DNA of 64,000 nt from Anseranas semipalmata (Eukaryota; Chordata; Aves; Anseriformes; Anseranatidae). Below are positions 12,601-24,600 of the stretch, piece by piece. The notes beneath the pieces were generated by a model. It had not been told where the DNA came from. It saw only the letters and a list, made by a program, of their open reading frames with translations, and did not search any database. The stretch spans positions 1,908,064 through 1,972,063 of the forward strand of contig VXAA01001508.1 of the NCBI GenBank assembly GCA_013399115.1, written 5' to 3'. The translations under genes and the position numbers were made by a program. Position 1 is the first letter of the stretch. Every line of letters begins with the position of its first letter.

Positions 12601-15600
12601 TGCTGCAGGTGTCCCAGTCTGCTGTGCAGGGCTGTTATCCCCCTCTTTACCCAATAAATGTAATACACTGAGACTTAGACATCTTGCTTTTGGCCTGCAA
12701 GGCTCAAGGAGGAGGCAGTTTTCTCACTTCCAAACGCCTTGTTCGGCCTCTGGGTCATCAGTGGTGTTTTGGGAGAGAGGCGAAGCTTTGGAAAGCTGAA
12801 TGCACACCAAGGAAGTGACGGGCTCTACAAAGGGCTTCCCAATGAAGTCAGTGGAAGCAGATTTACCTCCAAAAAGCCTCAAAACCTCCCCCTCCGTGGG
12901 TGAAAAGCATTAGAAGTGTGACCAGCTGCCTGCCTCTGAACAATCTGCCCTTTGCATTGGGCAGCTTTAGCACAGAACCTAGTAAACAACGGGGCTACAA
13001 AGCACATTACCCCTCTTGGGTGGTCACGTCATTTCTGGGTGGCAGCGAAGCAGTAGATATTTTGAGCGTGACTCGCCTGGCTGGTGAGTGCTCATGACTG
13101 CCTGGTCTATGCAGATCCCACTCTGTCTCAACTCCCTATTCAACAATAAATTTTGCTCCCAAACCTTACTCCTACCCCTCTCCTCCTCAATTCAGCCCCA
13201 CACCTTATGTGTTTCAGTCCTGTCTCTGCCCCAGCAGGATGTTGTGCCTTTATTTCCTATCCTGATGGGTCCGGTTTGGGTTGGGCCACCTCCCTTCTGG
13301 TCCTTTGGCGCCTCTTGGGATTTTTCATCCCCTGCTGTCAAGCCTGGAGGCAGTGAAATAAAGTTTCCCAGGCGGGGTGTTGTAGGAGGAGAAGACCTAC
13401 GCCATGCTGAGCTAGCGGGCACTTCCAGCTCTGCCCTCCCAGCTGGTGGGCCTGCGAGGCCAGTGAGTAAGCTGTGCCTGTCCCTGGGCTGCTCTTCCCT
13501 AGGAGGTGAAAAATCAGCCAGAGATGGGAATCTTTTCCTGGGGATGATACTGAAGATGAGCTGCTGCCTGTCACCCGGCTCCTTTCTGCAGGGGTCGTTC
13601 CCAGACTCTGCCACAGCAGGGAGCCCTGCCAGGGCTCTCCATGCCACACACTGCTCCTCGGGAACAGAGAAGTTCGCCTGCCAGTGCTGCGGTTCACGAG
13701 AGTACTTGCAAAAGAAACATAGTAATATGGGGGGAAATGTGTCCAAAAAGCAGTTAGGAAAACTACCTCCTCCCCCAGCTCCTACACAGTGGAGAAACTA
13801 ACTCCTTCCTTTTGCCAAGACATGTCCACTTCCCTTTCCCAGTGTTCCCAGATGGGCCAGAGACAGCCCACAACACTGCACTGGCATGAGACCTTTGGCT
13901 GGACCAAGGAAAAGAAACCTCCAGCAACAGCTGTCTTAGAAAGGACTGTTCCCTACAGAGAGGTCTTCACTCCCTCAGCTGCGGGAGAGAAGCTTCTTCC
14001 TCAGACTGGTAAAATGTGTGATCTCATACACTAAACCCAAGCTTCCTCTGTCTATTCTCAAGCTTTCAAATTTATTAATGTACATCAGATACTTAAAATA
14101 GCTGGATTTCTTCATTTTGATCTACACTCAAATCTCGAAGACACAGTAAAAATCTTACATGCCAGAGGCTACAATTTTCTTTCCTTTCTTTAGGAAACAA
14201 GTTCAAAATCTATCCTGGTTAGAAATATATAAAATATTGTACTGCTTCAAACCACAAGCTTCATCACTCTCCTGTCTCTAACACTAGCCAGAAATGAGTA
14301 TTAAAAGCATAAAAAATATGGGGATGTGTAGAGGGATCCTTCCCTTGCTCACGCAGTCAATGCTTTAGATATTGCTGTACCAGAAACTGCATCCAGATCA
14401 CTGTGTTTAATAGCCACTGATGGACTGGACCTAACCTCCATGAATATGCTTATTCTTGTTTTGACTTCAAATATATTTTGGTCTTAATAACACTCTGTAG
14501 CAATGCATCCTATCACTCAAATACACACTGTGCGAATAAGCACTTTCTTTCATTTGTTTGGATCTTGCCTCCAGGTAATTAGCACCCCCCTCATTGCTAA
14601 GTGATAAGAAACAGCGGACTTTATTTACCTAAGCATCCTCCCTCCAATAAACTGTGATTTTATAAATCTCTGCCACTACCTCTACCCATCGTTTCTTTTG
14701 CAAGTTTTGCAAGTCCTGGTTGATGTGGTTTCTCTTTGTGCAGAAGATATTTGCTATCTCTGATCAGCCCTGCTGCCCTTCTCCACACCCCTCTGCGTGC
14801 TCTATCCTTTTGGAGACACGATGCTCAGAGAGCCACGCGCTTGTGGGTGCACATGGAACGAACTACAGACTTACAATGATGGTTTTGTTTTGCTCTCTGC
14901 TCATCTCTAAATGAATCCTAACTTTTAGTTTCCTTTTTAAGCACTGAGGGTGGATACCAGGTCGGGCAAATATACCCTTCTCAGTGCATCTGTGTGAAGG
15001 TCTCCGAGCACTAGGTGCAAAATGGATGACCAACAGCTTTTCTGATGAACATGCCCCAGCATTTTGGAGAGAGACAACCTTTGCTTGTAGAGTAGCTAGG
15101 GTTTATTTACAACAGGAATGAATGAATGCCTCTAACTACTTTATTTAAGCACATGCTTTGCACAGGTATAAGGCAGGTTATGATGGGAAATACACATGCA
15201 TAACAAGAGAGAACTTCAAAAGGAACCAACAAGAACTGAGTGTCTATAGTGAGCTGGTGCCTGGACTGAAGGTCCTTCTGAGACCTTGGATCCCCTGTTC
15301 TAGCAAAAATAAAATTTCCCTGGGCACAAAGCAACACTCACTGGGGAATTCCCAGGGAAAACAGGAAGTGGCATCCTTACCTTTTTGGTCTTGACTGTTG
15401 AGGCACAGCAGTCCCCCCCATCATAGTTGCAGAAGGCTCGGTTGTTGATGGAGTCACAGTAGTTGTCCCCCATGAAAGGCTGGAAAATGAAAAAGCAGAA
15501 AGAGACTGAGGACATGGACATGGATTAACAGTAACAGTTGTCAGAAGGAGATGATGAAGCCTTGAAGGAGCCACATAGTTTGTAACATTACCGACTGCCC

Positions 15601-18600
15601 TGAAAAACAAGAGATAATTATTCCCCTCTCCCTTCAAAGCAAACAGAAAAAAAAAAAAGGACACTAGAGCCCTTGTTGGCTTTTCACATCCCACATAAGA
15701 TGATGCTTCAAGAATATTAATTTGACTAGGCCCAGAGAACAGCATCAAGGCATCTAAAATTGTGTCACCTTTTGATAATTTTAAGCTAACCTCCTGAAAC
15801 TATGTGGGAAAAGAAGAAGGTTATGTATAGCAACAAAACCGGCTTGCTTTTAATAGTTGTACTTTCAACCACAGTTCTCCTAACTATGCAACAAGTGTCA
15901 GCAAGCAGGGTACAAAACATATCTCAAAGAGAAATGGAAGCGGTCTGAGCTGGACACAGCAACTACACGCACTCGTTCTCCACCTAGCACTTAGTGCTTG
16001 TGACCTTGGCCATGACACGTCATCTCCCTCCACTCCAAGCTCAGAGCTGGGATAATGGCAATTATTCAGAGGGACATTGAGGAGAGCTATTAAGTAAAAT
16101 TCATAAATCACCTTGAAAAAGAAAATGTGGTCACTAGTCTGTGCAACGTGATCGCCAGTCTATGTGCTACACAGGTCCTGCATAATAATCACATTCTGAA
16201 GAAAAGGCTTGAAGTCTGGTTCTTCATTACATGTTGGAGTCCTCTTGTTCAGTAAGTACAAGAGCCTTTCTTGGAAGTCAAAACTGTGCCTGATGCTAAA
16301 AAATGACCATGCCATGAGAAACCCAATCTCATGCTATAAGAAACCCAAGCAGTTCTGAAAGTTTGGAAAAACGGATGCTGAGCAGAGAGCACAATCATAT
16401 CTCCGTGACACTTCTTTCACTCACAGGCTCATGGGGCCATTTCCATTTTGTTTGCTTTTTGGAAGAATTCATTTGTTCTGCACTGAGAAAAACACACTAG
16501 GGACTTTCCTATAAGAAGTCATCTTCGCAGAGCAGCTGGGGAGGCTTGTGGAGGTTTCCTGGGAGGATTTTGCAGCAATTGCAGTACCAGAGTTTTCCTG
16601 ATGATAGACACCTGAGGGACGAGCAGCGAGAGCTCACTGTGCTCTCCCCAGAAAGGGCCATGGCCATGCTCATCTGGGTTGAAATGGACTCCATGTACTG
16701 GTGCGGATGCAAGCTTTTACTGCTGCTGTTTTGCAAGTTTAAGCATTTCTATCAGGGTGTAATGGCAATATTGGACCAGAGCAGGATTATCAGGAAGTGA
16801 CTGACAAGTTGAGTGTCACTTATTTTGTTACAAGCAAATCCAGCAAACGCCAACAAGGAAAGCAGAATTACAGGGTGAGAGTCCTATCCCCGCAAACTGG
16901 CTTAACTCCACTGACTTCCACTGATTGATTCATTTATACAGACAAAGGCTTTAACTTGCAAAGGCCCTTCTAATTTAATTAATATACCATGAATTACAAG
17001 GGAATGATTTATAAACAGATGGAGAGATATTTTTATGCCAACCTGGTCATATTTAAAAAGGTGAACTTTGTTCAACCTCCCAAGATATTTCGATAGGCTT
17101 CTCCACGTTTCCCTTGTATTGTCTGGCCGTGCCTGCTTGTTAAGAAAGGCTTTGCTTTAATTTTCCATGCTTATAGCTGTAACCTACACCTATGAACACT
17201 GGAAAATTACTAAGAGGAACTTGTGGAAGAATTTGTCTTTTATTCACACTGGCACAGAGTACCCAAGTCCATCCTTTGAAGGAAAACAACGGGACAAATA
17301 ACATCTATTCTGATCTGGTACCAAAATCTTCATTTGGGAGGCCCTGGAGGCCTGGCTGTTGAGGTTGAGGTCTGTAGAGGTCTTCATTCACAGCTTAGTG
17401 CTCCTACATTTTCAGAGGAGCCTTGTTTTCTCCACTGACTATATAGGTAGCCCAGGTGTACTAGTTTTCCACCAAAACACCTAAGTTAGCTGCCTAGAAG
17501 TACGTGGCTGACTCATAAACCTCTATTCCTGCCACTAGGGAGCGACAAAAAATCACATTGCAGCAGTCTGGGTTACCACTCTGATTGCCAAGAGCAAAAT
17601 AACGCCCCGCTTACAGTCTTCTATTCAGGGAACCCTCCCTAATGCTAAGGATATTAATACCTTAGGGGTTGTATCAGCCTAATGGCCCGGTATTATTGAC
17701 CTATTGGCTTATTATTCCCTGTTTCCATAGTCATGAAAAAAGGCTTGGTGAAGATGGCATTTCTTCTGAAATCTTAATGCCAGAGAACAAGCTCTGGCCC
17801 ATTCTTGGATCCTGCAAGCATCATGCTCTAAAAATGATGCTAGAGGCCATTATCAATTGTCTGGGCAAAGCCTTCCAAGATGATAGATTGCGATGCAGTG
17901 ACACTGCTGAATGAATGATGAAAAGAAGGAAGTGTCTATTGATGCAGAGGGATCTGGCAATTAACAATGATGGAAGGAAGGAAAATGCTGAGAAAAAGCA
18001 TGTCAGTAATAATGGCTTCTGGTAAATTATTACATCATTGCAAAGTTTGCCTCAGTAACAACTATCCTTAAACAGCAGGAGAATGGATACCCAATGGTGC
18101 ATCAGCACCTGAATGGCATTTCTTAATGGTCGCTGGATGTTATTTTAGCTCTCTTTGGAGAATAGGGGCGCCCAGCCAGCCTGCATGAATGTAATGCGTG
18201 AGATGGCTTATGACATTCAAAGCACTGACAGCAGAATGCTTTTCATTTAGGGAACAACTAGACAGAAACTATTACATTGTTGGAGAGTTATTACCCTCTT
18301 GGGCCCAACATTTGTATGCGAAGGAAACCTGTCTTTCACTTCAAGACAAATCATGCCGCACAGCGATGTGGTCTAGTGTTTTGTGTCAGATTTAGGAGTT
18401 CTGTGCCATGTTCCACCACTGCGGGCAAATAACTTCAATGCGCTTGTAAAATTGGGTTACTGAGTGCTGAGAGTGCAGTTGGTGCTGCATGAAGTCAGAT
18501 CTGGGTTCAAGACACAGTTCTTCCAGGGCACATCCATGCAACTGAAGCCCTGCCTGTGAGTTATCCCATTTCCAAAATGGGCATGAAGCTTCCCAGCTTT

Positions 18601-21600
18601 ACATTTATGCCACGAGGATTGACTTCCTGAGGTGGGTGAGACACTCATGTCCTGGCATGATGGAAACCACATGAGTGCCATGACCCAGAGAAAGGTGCTC
18701 CAGCCCTGCTTAACCACTGGCAACATTTTAAGAGTTCTCAGACTTTACAGAGATTGCTGCCAGCAGAAACATCATTCTTCAAAATAATTGCTTATTGCAA
18801 ATAAGACATAAGACTGTAAAAATGTATCATTGCTGAAAACGCAACTACACTTTGCTGACTTTTTTTTGTTGTTCAGATAGAGGTGCCTGGTGGAAGGATG
18901 CATGATTTGCTCACTGTCCAGCTGTGCTGTCCACTCAGTGGCATCATTTCTTCCTCTGGCCTTCTTAAAGTTTGTAAGTTTATCTCAACACCAAAGCCTG
19001 AGGTCTAGCTGGCCTTAGGAAGAATTGGTTCTCTAGTAAGATGCGAAAAACAAATAAAACCAACTGAAGCCTTTTGCAACTTCCCAGAAAGTCCCAAATC
19101 CTGGGAAATTCTGAAGGTCTACCAATTTTACCGAGCCACTTGATCATTTAGCTCCTGCAAGAGTCACCCAACCATCAGTTCCAGAAAAATCACTAACTTC
19201 ACCAATGGGTGTCAGAACTGGTGCAGGAGCTCTCAGTTTAATTGACAGGACAGTCAGGAGAAAAGCCTGTTTGCCCCACTTGATAAACATTTCCAGCCCA
19301 CGTGACTGCAGTGACTGCTACCGTAACATTTAGGAGAGCTAGCAGGGATCATCAGAGCTAACGCAAAGCTCACCTCACAGCCTTTGACACAATGAATCAG
19401 GGAAGGGTGAGGGTACCACTTGAGTCCCGCCGTGCAGACAACGCTCTGGAGGAGAGAAGAAAAAAAAATCAAGTTAAGACAAAGAAATCAGTGTACAGAA
19501 AGTAAGCGTGCTGGCTCCTATGGCTCTCCTGTACTTAACCAACGAAGTTCAGTTCCTAACACCTCTTGTGTTCTCAGGACCTGGCTCTCCTCCAGGTATT
19601 TACAAGAAGTGTTGGACTTGACACTTGCAATAACAGAACATTTGAGAGTAAAATAATATTTAAGGTTTTTCTAAAATGTCATGTCCAATATTTCACTCGT
19701 GGGGGAACGAGGCAGAGAAAGGCAAAGGCACAGGTCTACTGTCCAGCTCTTGGGTAGGGGGGAGACATTTTAGGAATTCATTTAGGGATTTCTTTGGTGC
19801 TGCAAAGCATTGCTCTGTTTCATTACCCATCATATCTGTGCTTCTTGAAGATGCAAACAGCTAAAGGTGGACTTTCAGATACATTTTCGCACCATCCTTT
19901 AGATCTTAAATAGAAGCACATCCCACTACACACCTTCAAAATAACCTCCAGAAAGGACAGCATCATCTGTTACACTATATGAGCTTTATAATAATTTCTG
20001 TACTGACTATGTTTATAGATTTTCTGTAAGAAAAAAGTTGGAGTGCCTAGTTTTGGAGAAAAATGAGATACCAGCCTACTCAAAGACACACCAAGGGCAG
20101 TCATTGTTTGGCTGTAGACATGGAAACTTGGAGTGGAGAGGAGTGGATGAAAGGTTTGGCCAGTCAGTGGAGATGGACATCCAATACCATGGACATCTAG
20201 GTGATGGGACTCCCATCCATTCACCATGACAATGTTCCTTTTTGGGTTATCTTCCATGGACGAAACACTACAATGGGCAAGATGAACACGTGGGTACTCG
20301 TCAAAGGACAGGGGCTGGGGTTGGATGGAGGCCTGGGGAAGGAAGGAATTAACATTTGGGAAGACCTGACGCACAAGCCATCCCTTCCCCTGTTTATTTG
20401 AGGGCTAATTTAATCCATCTGCTGGGGAACCTCAGCATGTTTTCACAGTTTCTGTCATTTGAGGCTTACCTGGCGTGTGCTAGAAAAAGGACTTTTATAC
20501 TATCTGACTTGGGCTGTTTATCTTTCCGATGCTCTCGGATTTTCCACTATTAGTCAAGCCCGGCTTGCCCCACCTGCCTCGCAACAGGGCCTGTCTGTGT
20601 GAGCGGAGAAGCAGCCGGGCGAGGGGGGGACGCTGTTTATCCCCCAGGAGGGAGGCTGCAAGGTGCGGGGGCCCTGCGGTGCTCCCCCAGTGCGCTCCTG
20701 ACAGACAGCTGGAGATTTCCAGGCTGTTGCCTGCCACAAATGCAAGACCTTTTTTTCCCCCTCTTCTGCTTATTGCACTTCAGAGGGAAAAGAAAGGAAA
20801 CTTTTCTAGGTTTCAAAATAAACAAGGCTGGTCAACAGACTGGGAGGGGGGAGAGTAAAGGAAGCAGTTCAAGAGCCTTTGAACCAAAGTCTTAAACCAA
20901 AGCAAAAAAACTCAGGCATGTGCCTCCCGTATCTGAGGCCAGTCAATAAGGAGAAAAAGTGCACTTCCAACGATCATCTCACATTCCCCTGGTAAGAAGC
21001 ATCAATATCTACAAAACCTCTCGATACATGTGGATGTTTATTAGCATTTGGAGCTAACAAAAGGAGTCAAACAGCCCTGAAACAGGCTCTTACAAAAGGA
21101 GGTTTCCAAGCGAGATCAATCCCTCACAGAAGATGCACGGACTTTCTTCCTGACCCTTTCAGTATCAAAAACCCAGCAGCTACTTCATTTTGTCCTTACC
21201 CTTAGAGGAACGGACAAAAGGTGACGTCTCTGCTAGGACAGTGCTCTCCTCGGAGCACAGATCTCTGCTCTCCTACAAGGTCATCTTAAATCCCAGTGGC
21301 TAAAACAGCCTTTGGCTGGATGGCTTCCAGGTAAAGGGCGTGCAGCCCCAGGCTATAGTGTAGGACAGCCAGTTGACCTTGCATGAGATTAATCACTGGG
21401 TCAGTGGGACACTCACACAGCTCCTGGGAAAGGTTTCAGGTCCCAGCAGATAACCAGAACATTTCGCCACAATCACCACTCAGCTCTTCTCCTCTCCGCA
21501 GGAGTCAGGGTCTGCCAAAAGGATTCAACTGGACAGTCCTGCACGGGAATGTGGGCCAATGGCTTAGTCCCAGTTACTTTGCCTTTTCCTTGGATGATTC

Positions 21601-24600
21601 TTTGCTAGCAGAGACTATTTGAGCTACTCCAGTTAAGTTCAATCCTGCTAACATTCATGGAGCTGGAAGCAGAGTACACTTGGAAAAGGCCCTTGATCAC
21701 ACCACAAGGCCTGTTTGTACCCTCAGGTTGCTGCTGCGCAGTGTGCGGTGCAGCAGGCCAGGAGAGGGGGAGTGGGTACAGGGAGAGCCTGGGCTGGAAA
21801 ATTGAGAAATTGGGAAGGATTCGGGTTGCTGGGCATCACTGCTGATTCTTGCAGTGCTAACAGGCACAAAGGTGCACGAGGGTGCTGCGTGGGGCAATGA
21901 GGTGGAGATAAACCAATGTATAAAAAGCAAGCAAGGAGGGGTGTAGGCAGCGCTGCTGCAGGAGCCTTGTTAACGTGACCAGGATCTGATGGCATCAGTG
22001 CGCACTGAAAGGAAGGCCACCAAAAAAGGTGCAATAAGAGGTGGATGGCAGGACTACATCTGACACGTGCCGGGCGGTGCACGGGGGAAGCCCGTCTGGC
22101 CACTGCCTCCGCGACAGCATGCGAGCCCCATCCCTTCACAGGCCGCCAGGCCGCTGTGGGGACATGGGCCTGCCTCATGGCCCCCAGCTGCCCTCCTGCA
22201 CTCGGCCGTGCTGCACAGCCTGGTGCACTGCCTTTGCTCCTGTCCCCATCCCATAAATGCCATTCAGCTACAGCTGCGGTTTGGTGGCTGTGACTCCATC
22301 TGCTGCAAAGGGAGAGGAAGCCAGGATGCGCTCCCACAGTAGGTAACAAAGAGCCAAGAAAGCAAATCAAGCTGTCATTTTCTCCTTGTGAGGGAAGACC
22401 TAGTGCCTCCGGTCACGGTGCTTCCCTCCCCATTGTGGGACTGACACAATGATGTCAACCATTTGCGGGCTGCAGAGGGGATTAGGTTTCCCCAGGAGAG
22501 GCCTTGGAGAGCTCTCCTCCACCTTAGATGGGTCATGTGTCCCCCGGGGCTGAAGCATGGGGACTGGCATCTACTGGCCTCAGCTAACTCTCTCCTCAGG
22601 CACTAAATGAACGTGGCAATTAACCATGGGCTGAACGTCGGGGTGGTGAGGGGATCAGCAGCTGCTGACAAGGGAGGGGAGACGTGGCTCTTCGTGGCTG
22701 TGGCCTCCTGTAGCTACAGACGGGGCGGGAGCCCCCGCATTCTGGGAGCTCAGTCCCTGCACTGCGTTAAGTCATCTCACCGCACCGTGACTCGGCTTCT
22801 CTGCCTGCAAAACGAGCCCGATACACCCAGGAAGAGTTGAGGGGAAGAAAGGAGGAAAACTGCAAAGCCTAAATGAAGAGGGACAGATCCTGGTTGCTCA
22901 AGGTATTTAAATAGAATTCCTCTTGATGTCTTCTGGACATCCAAAATCCCAGGATTTGTAGTGTTTGGGTGCAAGGCATAGGGGAAAACATCGCCAGCAG
23001 TGGGGCAGCATCCCCGCTGGTAGGCACAGCTGGGGCATGCAGACCCTTTTGAGGCTACCCCAAGCATGCATGTGCTTGCACAGCATTTGGCACAAAGGCA
23101 AGGACCCAAATTCAGACAACCTAGGAAATTAGGTGTCGGCAGTCACTGGGAAAGAGCTGTCAAGCTGTCTTTCTGAGGCATTTCATTTTTTTCTCTCCAC
23201 TGCCTTATTGTCAGTCTTGGCAGCTCTTTCTATAGGTGTCTTCAACAGCTCACTGCCCCTTGCACGCGCACGGGAAATGAGAAATTATGGGAAGAGCAAT
23301 GATTGCTCTGAACATGGCCTGCCACAGAACAACAGACACACCGAAGATTTGAAGATTTCAGGTGGCTTTTTGTTCCTGCTGAAAATGTTGATTTGGAAGA
23401 CACTGCAAATTTGCACTGATTTCAGCAATCTGTTTCAGACCAAGCAAAGCAACTCAGCCTCAACCAATTCTGAAAAAACACATTAATATTATGACACTTT
23501 TCTAAACAAAATATCTGCTGTTGTTGTTGTTCCTTTGAGAGAACACTTAATTTCTAAGTTTATTTCATTTTTATTACACAAAAAGTTTAAAAATGCTTGG
23601 AAATTAAATACTAAGTTATGTTCAAACCAACATGGTTTTTCTCCAATTTTTTGGTTCACCAAAAATCACAACAACAAAAATATCGCTTTGGTTAGGAGAA
23701 AACATTTTTTTTTTAATTTGACAGAACTTCCAGCGAACCGAAAAATCAAGTGATTTGCACAGCTCTGCTCTAAACAACTCCCAGAGGAGGGATGCTTCCC
23801 TCTTCCCACTTTGCTTCCATAACAGCTGTTGCTTGAGCAGTCACACACAAATATATTTTTTCTTGCCAGCTCTCCCTGTGTTTCATCTGTGCCTGTCCTC
23901 TCAAATATAGGCCCCACAGATAGGTTCTGCCTTTATCTGCTGCTCATACTGCACTGATTTGTACATTATTTGTGCCTGAAATTAAGTAACTAAAAGTGTT
24001 TCCTTTGTATTATTCAAGTACTTCAAGATCAACAAAGATTGAGCATAAACGCAACCAGCTGGTCGCTTTGCTCATATGGCACAACAGCAAGCTGTCAGTG
24101 AACGTAAATAGAGACACATATTATTAATGATACACAACATATTGCCATGGGGACCTTCCCCTAAGGCATCCCAGTCCCCATCTCTCCAGGGTCTCCACTG
24201 GCAGCAGCTTTTCCCCCAGCGTGGGCTCCCTGCGAGGCATGGCTCCCTGTGGGTGACATCCTCTTATCTGGAGAGCGGAACGTGATGGATGTCTTACAGC
24301 TACCAAAAAAAGTCCCCTCCAGCATGTCTTAGCATCGCCCTGCCTACCCTGCAAGTCTGCCGTTCAGCCCCGTGCATGCACAACCGCTGCTTGACGAGCA
24401 GAAAACCCTGCGCAACTCAACCAGGCCCTGTTTCAGAGGACACAGCTCCGTGTCCCACGGGGACACAAGAAGAGAGCTGCTTCCTCTGCAGGCCCCAAAA
24501 GGCTCCCCTCCATCTCCCAGCGCAAGCTTTCCAGCCCAAATCTCACCCTCTAGTTACAACGTGTTTGTGGGTCAAACTTGTATCTACTCACAGCCTAAAG

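Noticed and set aside
12835..12890. AATGAAGTCAGTGGAAG-type words resembling a MITE centre
   Set aside because: Too short and too diverged to separate from chance.
13088..13801. Plus-strand open frame of 237 codons, with a 184-codon frame on the other strand
   Set aside because: Both strands are open over the same GC-rich, stop-poor stretch. The translation is low in recognisable structure, has no family resemblance, and lies inside a PAPPA intron.
21723..22370. Minus-strand open frame of 215 codons
   Set aside because: GC-rich intron sequence rich in Ala, Pro and Cys by composition, with other frames also open. No domain or splice support.
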